Below, one piece after another: positions 14,129-22,967 of a stretch of DNA of 53,592 nt. The translations under genes and the position numbers were made by a program. Source of the stretch: a bacterium UBA4883 (GTDB lineage: Bacteria > Bacillota > Clostridia > Oscillospirales > Acutalibacteraceae); contig DHDF01000120.1 in assembly GCA_002399225.1 (NCBI GenBank), forward strand, positions 4,297 to 57,888. Direction: 5' to 3'. Each line of letters begins with the position of its first letter. Position 1 is the first letter of the stretch. Under the pieces are notes generated by a model, which saw only the letters and a program-made list of their open reading frames with translations, was not told the origin of the DNA and ran no database searches.

Positions 14129-17100
14129 AACCGCTGAATCTTGTGGTAAGCGCATTCGGCCCTTACGCAGGGCGCGTAGAGCTTCCGCTGTGGGAATTCG
14201 GCTCCGGCGGGCTGTTCCTGATCTGCGGAGATACCGGCGCGGGCAAAACCACAATCTTCGACGCGATCTCGTTTGCACTTTACGGGGAAGTCAGCGGCTC
14301 CACCCGCACCGTGGACACGCTGCGGAGCAACTTTGCCGCGCCGCAGGCCAAGACGTTTGTCGAACTTCTGTTTTCCCACGGCGGAAAAAAGTATAAAGTT
14401 TTCCGCAACCCGAGGTATCTCCGGCCGAAGAAAAACGGCTCCGGCGAAACCACGGAAAATGCGGAAGCCACGCTGACCCTGCCGGACGGCTCCGTGCAAA
14501 CGGGAAGCTCCCACGTGACGAAGGAGATCGTCCGGCTGCTCGGTATCGACCACCGGCAGTTTAAGCAGGTAGCCATGATCGCACAGGGGGAATTTCTCTC
14601 CCTGCTGCTTGCGGAAAGCAGCGAACGGGCGGAAATTTTTCGCCGCGTATTCTCCACCGATCAGTTCCGCCGCACGGAGGATCTTTTAAAAGAAAAGGAA
14701 CTGGAACTGCGGCATGACTGGGAGGACAGCGCCCGCGGCATTTTGCAGGACGCCGCTCTGATCCGCCCCGAAGAAGGCGGCCCGTTGCAAGAGGCCCTTT
14801 CCGCTTGTCTCACCGGCAGGGATGTCAATCTGATCCCCCGGATTTTAGAGCTGCTCTCCGAAGCGAACGCGGAAAATGCCGGCAAAGCAAAGGAAGCCGA
14901 AACCGCGCTCGCCGAATCACGGGACAAGGTTTCGGCGCTGATCGCCGCCTTAACCGCCGCGCGGCAGACGGCGCAGGCTTTCGCTTCCCTTGAAGAGGCC
15001 CGGAAGCACCGTGCGGAGCTTTTGAAGCGCCGGGAAGAAATGGAACGGCAGGCTAATGCTCTTCACGCAGCGGAGCAGGCCGAATTCCGCGTGACCCCGG
15101 CCCGTTCCGCCTTTCTCAGGGAACGGGATGCGGGCAGGAAACTGGAAACGGATATTTCGGCCCTCATGAAGAAAGCCGCGGATGCTTCGGCCGCTCTCGG
15201 CGGACTGGAGAAAACGCTGAAAGCGGAACGGGAAAAAGAGCCGGAACGCGACCGGCTTTCCGGGCAGATCGGCACGCTTTCCTCCGCTTTGCCCGGTTTT
15301 CGAAAAGCGGGGGAGCTGGCCCGGCAAACCTCGGGGCTGGAACATTCCCTTTCGGAGCAGGACAGGCTTCTTTCCGGGCTTACGGAAAAAAAGAAAGCGC
15401 TTGCGGCGGAACGCGACCGGCTCCGCGCGGAACTGGACACGCTTACGGACGCCGAGGTGAAGCGGCTCGCCTGCCGTACGGCTGAGGAAGCCGCCGCCAA
15501 AGCCTGCGGCGCGACCGCCGGGATTTTGGATTCCGTCGGGAAAATACGGAAACTGATCGGCGGATACTGCTCACTGCGGGACGGATACCTGAAAGAGGAA
15601 ACCACCTACAGGGAAGCCGACTCCGCTTACGACCGGGCGGAGCAGTCGTTCCTTCGCCAGCAGGCCGGATTCCTCGCCGCCGGCCTGAGCGACGGAACCC
15701 CCTGCCCCGTCTGCGGCTCGGTCAGCCACCCGCACCCGGCGGAGCTGAGCGGGGCCGCCGTGACGGAAGAAGAGTTGCGGCGGCTCAAGGCAGAGCGCGA
15801 CCGCCATCACGGCACGCTGGAATCTTCCGGCCTGAAGCTGAAAGCTTCCGAGACCCGCATCCTTTCCGACCGGGAAAACCTGCGGAAAGCCGTCGACGAC
15901 CTGCTCGGCAGCGTCACGGGAGAGGAAAACGTCCGCTCCCTGGAGCAAAGGGCGCGCGCGGCCGGGGCAAAAGCCACAGAGGACAAGAAGCAGGCCGGGG
16001 AAGATCGAAAACATCAGGAAGAGCGCTGCCAACAGAAGGCCGCAGATTCCTCCCTCCTGCAAAAGGCCGAGGAAACACTCACGGCCGCCGAGCAGGATTT
16101 GGATATGCAGACTCAAAAAAGGAGCGCGCTCACGGCGGCTCTGGAAGCAAAACGGGCGGAGGCTTCGTCCGCGCGCGCCGCCCTCCCCTTCCCTACGGAG
16201 GAGGAAGCCCGGAAAAATCTGGAGCATCTGAACCGCCGGCTCGGGGAGATGAAGCGATCCCTTCAGGCGGCGGAAAACGCTTACCGCACCTGCCTCGGCG
16301 AACGGGACGGTGCGGCGGCGGTTCTCGCGGACAACCGGAAAAAGCTGAAGCAGACCCGGAAGCAGGCGGCGGATCTGGAGCAGGAGTACCGGCTGCGGCT
16401 GACCGAATCCGGTTTTCGCACCGAAGAAGAATATGAAAGCTGCGTCCTGCCCCGCGAACAGATCGAAGCGATGCGGCAGAGCCAGACCGATTACCGCGAC
16501 GACCGGCTGCGCACGGAGGAAACCGTCCGCCGCCTGGAAGCGGAAACCGCCGAAAAAACGCCCGCGGACCCGGCGGATCTGGAGCAGCGGCTAGCCCGGG
16601 AACGGCAGGAGCAGCAGACAAGAGAAACCGCTTTTCACACGCTTTCCGTCCGTCTGGAAAACAACCGCGGGGTGCAGCGCCGGATCGCCGCCGCCCTCGC
16701 GGGCCGGAAAAAGCAGGAAGAAGCCTACGCCTGTGTGCGCAGACTCTCGCGGATCGCCAACGGGGAACAGAGCGGAAAACAGAAGCTGGACTTTGAACAG
16801 TACGTTCAGGCAGCTTACTTCAGCCGGGTGCTGCATCAGGCCAATCGGCGCCTCTTTGCCATGACCAACGGCAGATATGTCCTGCTCCGGCGTGAAAATC
16901 CCGCCGACCTGCGCTCCCGTTCCGGGCTGGAAATCGACGTGCTCGACCACTACAACGGCAAAGTGCGGGACGTCCGCTCCCTTTCCGGCGGAGAATCCTT
17001 TAAGGCTTCGCTTTCGCTTGCGCTCGGGCTCTCCGATGTCGTTCAGAGCTTTGCGGGAGGCGTCCGGATTGAAACCATGTTCATCGACGAAGGGTTCGGA

Positions 17101-17271
17101 TCGCTGGACGAGGAATCCCGTCAGCAGGCGATCGCAACGCTGGCCGGCCTGGCCGAGGGGGACCGTCTGGTCGGCATCATCTCCCACGTGGCGGAACTGA
17201 GGGAACAGATTGACCGTCAGGTGATCATACAAAAAGGAGTAAACGGAAGCACAATACGGATTGTAAAATAA
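14125..17271 (+). CDS. sbcC: Exonuclease SbcCD subunit C (Rad50-like ATPase)
   Basis: This 1048-residue SMC-like ATPase has a Walker A GDTGAGKTT at 35-43. Long coiled coils flank a zinc hook CPVC (C527, C530). The ABC signature LSGGESFKASLSLALGLS and Walker B METMFIDEGFGSLD are near the C-terminus. It partners SbcD in DNA-end processing. The coding region is intact along its full length, and overlap with sbcD ensures coupled translation. No clear terminator follows before the riboswitch promoter at about 17350. Confidence 0.95.
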   Translation: MKPLNLVVSAFGPYAGRVELPLWEFGSGGLFLICGDTGAGKTTIFDAISFALYGEVSGSTRTVDTLRSNFAAPQAKTFVELLFSHGGKKYKVFRNPRYLRPKKNGSGETTENAEATLTLPDGSVQTGSSHVTKEIVRLLGIDHRQFKQVAMIAQGEFLSLLLAESSERAEIFRRVFSTDQFRRTEDLLKEKELELRHDWEDSARGILQDAALIRPEEGGPLQEALSACLTGRDVNLIPRILELLSEANAENAGKAKEAETALAESRDKVSALIAALTAARQTAQAFASLEEARKHRAELLKRREEMERQANALHAAEQAEFRVTPARSAFLRERDAGRKLETDISALMKKAADASAALGGLEKTLKAEREKEPERDRLSGQIGTLSSALPGFRKAGELARQTSGLEHSLSEQDRLLSGLTEKKKALAAERDRLRAELDTLTDAEVKRLACRTAEEAAAKACGATAGILDSVGKIRKLIGGYCSLRDGYLKEETTYREADSAYDRAEQSFLRQQAGFLAAGLSDGTPCPVCGSVSHPHPAELSGAAVTEEELRRLKAERDRHHGTLESSGLKLKASETRILSDRENLRKAVDDLLGSVTGEENVRSLEQRARAAGAKATEDKKQAGEDRKHQEERCQQKAADSSLLQKAEETLTAAEQDLDMQTQKRSALTAALEAKRAEASSARAALPFPTEEEARKNLEHLNRRLGEMKRSLQAAENAYRTCLGERDGAAAVLADNRKKLKQTRKQAADLEQEYRLRLTESGFRTEEEYESCVLPREQIEAMRQSQTDYRDDRLRTEETVRRLEAETAEKTPADPADLEQRLARERQEQQTRETAFHTLSVRLENNRGVQRRIAAALAGRKKQEEAYACVRRLSRIANGEQSGKQKLDFEQYVQAAYFSRVLHQANRRLFAMTNGRYVLLRRENPADLRSRSGLEIDVLDHYNGKVRDVRSLSGGESFKASLSLALGLSDVVQSFAGGVRIETMFIDEGFGSLDEESRQQAIATLAGLAEGDRLVGIISHVAELREQIDRQVIIQKGVNGSTIRIVK

Positions 17272-17349
17272 AAAAGACGGCATTTTTTCAACAGGGTGCG
17301 CAAATATATTCCATAATTCTTCAAATTGATATTAATTTTGAAATGCCGA

Positions 17350-17358
17350 TGATATAAT
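17350..17358 (+). promoter_or_regulatory. Extended -10 promoter for the Mn2+ riboswitch/ATPase gene
   Basis: TGATATAAT at 17350-17358 is an extended -10. No good -35 is found at 17 bases, as is common for such promoters. Transcription would start about 15-20 bases before the riboswitch P1 stem. Confidence 0.65.
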
Positions 17359-17380
17359 ATGGAAAATGATAGATTTACCC

Positions 17381-17513
17381 GTAAAGGGGAGTAGCTGAAT
17401 TTCGGAAGGTCAACAACCGTTGCGAAAGCTTCTGGCCTCCGATCCAAGACTATTTTTGGAAAGCAAGACCTTTACCAGAAATGATGATTTCTGGCAGAGG
17501 TCTTTTCTTTTTC
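17381..17513 (+). promoter_or_regulatory. yybP-ykoY (Mn2+) riboswitch with intrinsic terminator
   Basis: The conserved GGGGAGTAGC (17386-17395), GGTCAACA (17408-17415) and GCAAGACC (17463-17470) blocks of the yybP-ykoY family are present. GTAAAGG (17381-17387) pairs with CCTTTAC (17469-17475) to close P1. The 3' P1 strand is also part of a second hairpin, in which AAGACCT (17465-17471) pairs with AGGTCTT (17498-17504) around CCAGAAAT/ATTTCTGG, followed by a T-rich tail. P1 and this terminator are mutually exclusive, which predicts that ligand binding turns expression on. The downstream gene is a cation ATPase, as expected for this class. Confidence 0.9.
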
Positions 17514-17607
17514 TCTGCCGGAGCGGTAAAAAATGAGAGGAGAACCGTTATTGTTGAAAAATCAGGATACGATAAGGACAGCACCCACCCGGAAGGAGGA
17601 ACCTGCT

Positions 17608-20220
17608 TTGAACGATTATCTGAAAGAACCCGCCGCCGTACTGAAGGGACTCGGCAGCAGCCCCGGTGGACTATCACCTCAGGAAGCCGGGCGCCGGCTG
17701 GAGCAATGGGGACCGAACCGCCTGAAAGACGCCGAAAAGAAATCTTTTCTGACCCGGCTGAAAGAGCAGATTGTCAATCCGATGATCCTGATCCTTCTGG
17801 CCGCAGCTCTCATCTCCGGCCTGATGGGAGAAGCGACGGATGCCGCCGTCATTCTCTTTGTGGTCCTGCTGAATTCCTTTCTCGGGATCGTGCAGGAAAG
17901 CAAATCGGAAAAAGCCATTGAAGCCCTGCAAAAGATGACCGCTTCCCACGCGATGGTGCGGCGGGGCGGCGAGGTGATCTCCGTCCCGTCCGCCGATCTG
18001 GTGAAAGGGGACGTCGTCGTGCTGGAAGCGGGCGACGCCGTGCCGGCCGACCTTCGCATTCTGGAGTCGGTCTCCCTGAAAACCGAAGAGTCTGCCCTGA
18101 CCGGTGAATCCGTCCCCGTCGATAAAGCGGTGGAAGCGCTTGCGGCGCCGGCGGACGGCGGCAGCGTCCCGCTCGGCGACCGCACCAACATGGCTTATCT
18201 GGGCAGCAACGCCGTTTACGGGCGCGGGACCGGCGTGGTCACCGCAACCGGCATGGAAACCGAAATGGGAAGAATTGCCGACACGCTCGCGCAGGCAAAA
18301 GATGATGAGACCCCGCTTCAAAAGCGTCTGGATCAATTGAGCAAGGTCCTGAGCCTCGGGGTTCTGGCCATCTGCGCATTCATCTTTGTGTTCCGGCTGT
18401 TCGCCGAACACGATTTCAGCAGCCAGGCGGTGGTGGATTCCTTCCTGCTCGCGGTCAGCCTCGCCGTGGCGGCTGTTCCGGAAGGTCTGGCGGCTGTCGT
18501 AACCATTGTCCTTTCGATCGGCGTCTCGAAAATGTCGGCCCGGAATGCCATCATCCGGAAACTGACAGCAGTGGAAACCCTCGGATGCACGCAGGTAATC
18601 TGCACTGATAAAACCGGGACGCTGACGCAGAACAGGATGACAGTGGTCGATTCTTTTGGCGAGGATGCGCTGCTGCCGAAGGCCTTTGCTCTTTGCAGCG
18701 ACTCCCGCCTGAACTCTGAAAACGGAGAAATTACCGGTGAGCCGACCGAAAACGCGCTGGTAGCTTTCGCTTTTCAAAAAGGGGCCGATAAAAACGCGCT
18801 GGAAGCAGAGTGCCCCCGTGTCAGCGAAGCGCCTTTCGATTCAAAGCGGAAGATGATGACAACCCTGCACGCCCTTCCAGAGGGCGGAATCATGCAGTAC
18901 ACCAAAGGGGCGCCGGATGAAATTCTGAAACGGTGCGATTACGCAGTGCTCAGCGGCACAACCGTTCCGATGACGGAAGACCTGCGCCAAGCGATTTCCG
19001 ATGCGAACCGCAGCATGGCGGGCCGGGCTCTCCGGGTGCTGGCGGCCGCACAGAAGCCGCTTTCTTCCCTGCCGGAAAAATCCTCGCCGGAAAAGCTGGA
19101 GACCGGCCTGACCTTTCTGGGCCTTGCCGGCATGATCGACCCCGTGCGGGAAGAAGCCGCCCGGGCCGTAGGCGAATGCCGTCGGTCCGGGATCCGCCCC
19201 GTGATGATCACCGGGGACCACAAGGACACCGCAGCGGCCATTGCCGCCCAGATTGGCATCTTACAGCCCGGGGACACCGTGATGACCGGCAGCGATCTGG
19301 ATCGCCTTTCCGACGAGGAGTTAAAAAAAGCCGTTCTGAGCTGCGGGGTCTACGCGCGGGTGCAGCCGGAGCATAAAGTCCGGATCGTCCAGGCCCTGAA
19401 AAGCCTCGGCCAGGTGACGGCGATGACCGGCGACGGCGTAAACGACGCGCCCGCCCTGAAAACGGCGGACATCGGCGTCGGGATGGGCATCACCGGAACG
19501 GACGTGACCAAAAACGCCGCAGATATGGTGCTGGCCGACGACAATTTTGCAACCATTGTCTATGCGGTGCGGGAGGGGCGCAGAATCTATGACAACATTC
19601 TGAAAACCGTTCAGTTTCTGCTTTCTTCCAACCTCAGCGAAGTGATCTCCATCTTTCTTGCGACCCTGCTCGGCTTTACGCTGTTTCGGCCGATTCACAT
19701 TCTCTGGATCAATCTGATCACCGACAGTTTGCCGGCCGTTGCCCTCGGGATGGAACAGGAAGAAAAGGGCATCATGGATCGCCCGCCGCGCGGCAAGGAG
19801 GAAAGCCTGTTTTCCAACGGGGTCGGTGGGGATATCCTTTATCAGGGCTGTGCCGTCACGGTTCTGACCCTGGCCTCTTACTGGTTCGGCAGCCTGACTT
19901 CGCCTGCCGTCGGCACCACAATGGCTTTTATCACCCTGTCAATGTGCGAAATTTTTCATGCCTTCAACATGCGGTCTCTGCGGAAATCCATCTTCCGGCT
20001 CCATGGGCATAACCGGGTGCTGTATGGCACCGCGCTGGCCGCTCTGGCGCTGACCTTCGCCATAGTCGAGATTCCGGTCCTGGCTTCTCTGTTCTCCATG
20101 GCTCCTCTGAATGCGGAACATTATCTGGTCGCGATCCTTGCAGCCCTGATGATCATACCGGTTGTCGAAGCGGTCAAAGCAGTTCAGCGGCATCTTGGCA
20201 CCCGCAGCATTTCCGGCTGA
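17608..20220 (+). CDS. P2A-type cation-transporting ATPase (SERCA/PMR1-like), probable Mn2+/Ca2+ exporter
   Basis: The 870-residue P-type ATPase has the actuator TGES (165-168), PEGL in membrane helix 4, the phosphorylated DKTGT (D334), KGAPDE in the nucleotide domain, and GDGVND (608-613). Helices 5 and 6 carry NLSEVISIF and WINLITDSLPA, the Ca2+/Mn2+ site residues of SERCA-type pumps. Control by a yybP-ykoY element points to manganese efflux. I chose TTG 17608 because AAGGAGGA at 17593-17600 is ideally spaced and the protein then starts NDYLKEPAA like relatives; ATG 17533 in frame would add 25 unusual residues. Confidence 0.92.
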   Translation: MNDYLKEPAAVLKGLGSSPGGLSPQEAGRRLEQWGPNRLKDAEKKSFLTRLKEQIVNPMILILLAAALISGLMGEATDAAVILFVVLLNSFLGIVQESKSEKAIEALQKMTASHAMVRRGGEVISVPSADLVKGDVVVLEAGDAVPADLRILESVSLKTEESALTGESVPVDKAVEALAAPADGGSVPLGDRTNMAYLGSNAVYGRGTGVVTATGMETEMGRIADTLAQAKDDETPLQKRLDQLSKVLSLGVLAICAFIFVFRLFAEHDFSSQAVVDSFLLAVSLAVAAVPEGLAAVVTIVLSIGVSKMSARNAIIRKLTAVETLGCTQVICTDKTGTLTQNRMTVVDSFGEDALLPKAFALCSDSRLNSENGEITGEPTENALVAFAFQKGADKNALEAECPRVSEAPFDSKRKMMTTLHALPEGGIMQYTKGAPDEILKRCDYAVLSGTTVPMTEDLRQAISDANRSMAGRALRVLAAAQKPLSSLPEKSSPEKLETGLTFLGLAGMIDPVREEAARAVGECRRSGIRPVMITGDHKDTAAAIAAQIGILQPGDTVMTGSDLDRLSDEELKKAVLSCGVYARVQPEHKVRIVQALKSLGQVTAMTGDGVNDAPALKTADIGVGMGITGTDVTKNAADMVLADDNFATIVYAVREGRRIYDNILKTVQFLLSSNLSEVISIFLATLLGFTLFRPIHILWINLITDSLPAVALGMEQEEKGIMDRPPRGKEESLFSNGVGGDILYQGCAVTVLTLASYWFGSLTSPAVGTTMAFITLSMCEIFHAFNMRSLRKSIFRLHGHNRVLYGTALAALALTFAIVEIPVLASLFSMAPLNAEHYLVAILAALMIIPVVEAVKAVQRHLGTRSISG

Positions 20221-20236
20221 GCGGTAGAGTTTGTTT

Positions 20237-20279
20237 GGGTTCATCCCTCTGTTGAAGACAGGAGGATGAACCCTATCTT
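20237..20279 (+). terminator. Probable terminator after the ATPase gene
   Basis: GGGTTCATCC (20237-20246) pairs with GGATGAACCC (20264-20273). The tail TATCTTG is only moderately T-rich, so termination may be partial. Confidence 0.6.
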
Positions 20280-20309
20280 GTCCCGCAAGCACCGCGGGCT
20301 GCTGAACTG

Positions 20310-20318
20310 TGGTATAAT
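20310..20318 (+). promoter_or_regulatory. Extended -10 promoter for the MBL-fold hydrolase gene
   Basis: TGGTATAAT at 20310-20318, 32 bases before the start at 20351, with no clear -35. Confidence 0.55.
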
Positions 20319-20350
20319 GGTGACAAGGACGGAGAAAAGGAGTGCTGGAA

Positions 20351-21082
20351 ATGGATGCGGAAATCCGATATTTGCACCACAGTGGTTTTTCGCTGGAAAC
20401 TGCGGACCATTTTTTAATTTTTGATTATTATCTCGATACTCCGAAAGGCTGCGGGCTGTCGGAAGGCGTTGTGAACCCGAAAGAACTTCATGGAAAGAAT
20501 GTTGTCGTCTTTGCCTCTCACAGCCATCCGGATCATTACAGCCCCAGAATTTTCAGCTGGCAAAAGGCTATTCCAAATATCCGTTATGTTCTCGCGGACG
20601 AAATCCGTTCGCCTGCCGGAACCGCCCCCGTGAAAATCGCGCCCGGCAGGACGGTGGATCTGGGCGATCTGACCGTGCGCGGGCTGGAATCGACGGATCT
20701 GGGCGTGGCATTTCTAATCCATCTGAAAGAAGGGCTGTGCGTCTATCACGCGGGCGACCTGAACTGGTGGCGCTGGGAAGGGGCACCGGAAGAGAATAAC
20801 CGCGAAATGGGGCGGCGTTTCCGGGAACAGATCGACACGCTGCGCGGAGAGAAAATTGACGTGGCTTTTCTTCCCGTCGATCCGCGGCAGAAAAGAGACG
20901 CGCTGCTTGGCGCGGCTTATTTTATGGAGATCGTCGGCGCGCAGGCGGTTGTTCCAATCCATTCGTTCGGGCAGACCAATTTCTATAAGTTGCTGAAAAC
21001 AGCTCCCGAAACCGCGCCGTGGCGGAAAAAGATTTTGTTTTATCAGAAACGTGGGGATCGGATGGTTTACCAAAGGCACTGA
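20351..21082 (+). CDS. Metallo-beta-lactamase fold hydrolase, UlaG-like
   Basis: The 243-residue protein has the metal motif HSHPDH (57-62), a YHAGDLNWW segment supplying a later histidine and aspartate, and IHSFGQTNF near the end. The pattern fits the UlaG-like (lactonase or metal-dependent hydrolase) branch, but the substrate is unknown. ATG 20351 is 8 bases after AAGGAG; the in-frame GTG 20342 overlaps that site. It stands alone between two terminators. Confidence 0.85.
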   Translation: MDAEIRYLHHSGFSLETADHFLIFDYYLDTPKGCGLSEGVVNPKELHGKNVVVFASHSHPDHYSPRIFSWQKAIPNIRYVLADEIRSPAGTAPVKIAPGRTVDLGDLTVRGLESTDLGVAFLIHLKEGLCVYHAGDLNWWRWEGAPEENNREMGRRFREQIDTLRGEKIDVAFLPVDPRQKRDALLGAAYFMEIVGAQAVVPIHSFGQTNFYKLLKTAPETAPWRKKILFYQKRGDRMVYQRH

Positions 21083-21091
21083 CTGCGTCTA

Positions 21092-21126
21092 AAAAAGCGG
21101 GAAGCTCTGAAAGCTCCCCGCTTTTT
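21092..21126. terminator. Bidirectional terminator between MBL-fold gene and cheB
   Basis: AAAAGCGGG-AAGCT pairs with AGCT-CCCCGCTTTT around a short loop, with A- and T-runs on both flanks. It ends the plus-strand hydrolase gene and the minus-strand cheA-cheR-cheB operon. Confidence 0.85.
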
Positions 21127-21151
21127 CAGATCTTAAATCTGAAACAAAGAA

Positions 21152-22135
21152 TTATTTAAGGTGCAAAACAATCAGATTTGCAATCTGCTGTAACGGCGCC
21201 TGCTGCATCACGGCTCCGATTTCGTACGCCGCCATCGGCATCCCGTAAACCACGCTGGTTTCCCGGTCCTGCCCAATGGTATAGGCACCCGCCTGCCTCA
21301 TATGCAAAAGGCCTTCGGCCCCGTCTTTGCCCATGCCGGTCAGCAGCACTCCAATGGCCTCCGAACCGGCCACCTTTGCCGCAGAATCAAACAGGACCCC
21401 AACCGACGGGCAGTGTCCGTTGACACGTTCGCCCCGATTGCATTGAACATAATATCCGTCCGCATCCTTTTTTAAAGAAAGATGCAGCCCGCCGGGCGCA
21501 AGCAATGCGCATCCGCGTTTGACCCGGTCGCCGTTCTTCGCTTCTGAAACATGAATTTCACCGAGTCCATCCAGCCGCTGGGCATACATCTTGGTAAAAC
21601 CGGACGGCATATGCTGGACGATGACAATTCCGGGAAGGCTGCCGGGCAGATGTTTGATGATTTCAGCCGTCGCATCCGTTCCGCCCGTGGAGGCGCCGAT
21701 TAAAATAATCCGATGAATTCCCGCCGTGTGAGGCGCTTCGATCTTTTGGGTGCGGACGCCGCTGCTCGGCATGGCCGCGATCTTTACTTTCACGCAGATT
21801 TCATTGCAGAACGCCTTACAACTGTTGGAGTTCCTGTCTTTCGGCAATGCAACGAAATCGGCGGCCCCTTTCCATTGGACCTCTTTGGCGTCTTCCCCGG
21901 GCCGAAGCATAATGACTACTGGGGAACTCCCAGTTTTTACCATAGAAACGCCCGGCTGCCCCCCCGCAAGCACCACATCGGGCCCAAAAGCCTCCATCAG
22001 CGAAGCCGCTTCCGAAAACGTGCCGGCGGTTTTTATTGTATCAAATGCGGGATCCTTGATCATCGCCTCGCTCAGTTCGGAGCGAAGAAACGAAGAATCA
22101 TCCGCGATTAGGACTTTAATTGGTCGAAAGGGCAT
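21152..22135 (-). CDS. cheB: Chemotaxis glutamate methylesterase CheB with degenerate receiver domain
   Basis: The 327-residue protein removes methyl groups from, and may deamidate, chemoreceptors. The C-terminal catalytic domain is intact: S149 in GASTGG, H175 in QHMPSGF and D271 in MGKDGAEG. The N-terminal receiver (1-100) keeps D12 and D13. However, the stretch where the phosphoacceptor aspartate should be reads PDVVLAGGQPG, the following helix is shortened by about ten residues, and the usual KP near residue 98 is LP. It therefore should not be phosphorylated by CheA in the standard way. It is last in the cheA-cheR-cheB operon. Confidence 0.92.
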   Translation of the reverse strand: MPFRPIKVLIADDSSFLRSELSEAMIKDPAFDTIKTAGTFSEAASLMEAFGPDVVLAGGQPGVSMVKTGSSPVVIMLRPGEDAKEVQWKGAADFVALPKDRNSNSCKAFCNEICVKVKIAAMPSSGVRTQKIEAPHTAGIHRIILIGASTGGTDATAEIIKHLPGSLPGIVIVQHMPSGFTKMYAQRLDGLGEIHVSEAKNGDRVKRGCALLAPGGLHLSLKKDADGYYVQCNRGERVNGHCPSVGVLFDSAAKVAGSEAIGVLLTGMGKDGAEGLLHMRQAGAYTIGQDRETSVVYGMPMAAYEIGAVMQQAPLQQIANLIVLHLK

Positions 22136-22141
22136 AGCGCC

Positions 22142-22942
22142 TTATCCTTTCTGATAAATGGAAGGCTCAATATATCGAAACGGAACGATTTCCCGTTGAA
22201 TCGTCTCCGAATGGCCGATCAGCAGGTACCCTCCGGATTTTAAACTATGATAAAATTTTTGAACAAGCTTGTTTTTTGTATCCTGATCAAAATAAATCAT
22301 GACATTCCGACAAAAGATCAGGTCAAAAGGCCGATGGAACGGAAACCGTTCCATCAGATTCAGGCTGCGGAAAATAACCTCTTTCTTGATTTCGTCACTC
22401 AGTTCGTATCCCTGATCTTCTTTTTTTCGAAAATATTTTCTTTCCCAGCCTGTGGGAAGGTTTTGCAGAGACTCGGCGGAATAAATCCCCATCTGCGCCG
22501 CCTCCAAAACGCGGGTGGAAATATCGGTGGCCAAGATCCGATAGTCCCAGTCGGAGCATAGCCCAAACCAGTCTTTCATGACCATGACGGCCGTGTAGGC
22601 TTCCTCCCCCGTCGAGCATCCCGCGCTCCAGATCCGCAAGCATTTGTCCGGCCGGTTTTCCGTAATCTCTGGAAGGATCACATCCTTCAGAAATTCAAAG
22701 TGGCGAGGCTCCCGCATGAAAAACGTGTGGTTGGTTGTCAGGCGGTTGATCATGGTGTTGAGCTCTTCCGGATTGCTGCGGAGCAAATTAAAATACTCGG
22801 TAAAACTGGAAATATTTTTTTCGGCCAGAACGGAAAAAAGCCTGGCTTCGATCAGCAGACGTTTTTTCCCCAGATTAATGCCAAACTTCTGACGGATAAA
22901 AGTAACAAGTTCCTGAAACTCCTGGTCAGTTAAATGAATCAT
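22142..22942 (-). CDS. cheR: Chemotaxis protein methyltransferase CheR
   Basis: The 266-residue enzyme methylates glutamates on chemoreceptors using SAM. It has the N-terminal helical domain (HLTDQEFQELVTFI), the basic RLTTNHTFFMREP stretch, the SAM motif IWSAGCSTGEEAYT, a LATDIS acidic strand, and FDLIFCRNVMIYFD. ATG 22942 follows GAGAGGGG; an in-frame ATG at 22978 would overlap the cheA stop without a ribosome site. Only 25 bases separate it from cheA and 6 from cheB. Confidence 0.95.
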   Translation of the reverse strand: MIHLTDQEFQELVTFIRQKFGINLGKKRLLIEARLFSVLAEKNISSFTEYFNLLRSNPEELNTMINRLTTNHTFFMREPRHFEFLKDVILPEITENRPDKCLRIWSAGCSTGEEAYTAVMVMKDWFGLCSDWDYRILATDISTRVLEAAQMGIYSAESLQNLPTGWERKYFRKKEDQGYELSDEIKKEVIFRSLNLMERFPFHRPFDLIFCRNVMIYFDQDTKNKLVQKFYHSLKSGGYLLIGHSETIQREIVPFRYIEPSIYQKG

Positions 22943-22967
22943 GCTGCCCCTCTCAGCGTACTTTAGC

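Noticed and set aside
17272..17300. Terminator after sbcC
   Set aside because: Only A- and T-runs around GACGGC are seen, with no stable stem, so I do not call it.
17533..17607. Short leader peptide or earlier start for the P-type ATPase
   Set aside because: The 25 extra codons look unlike other P2A N-termini, and the AAGGAGGA at 17593 fits TTG 17608 best. An earlier start cannot be fully excluded.
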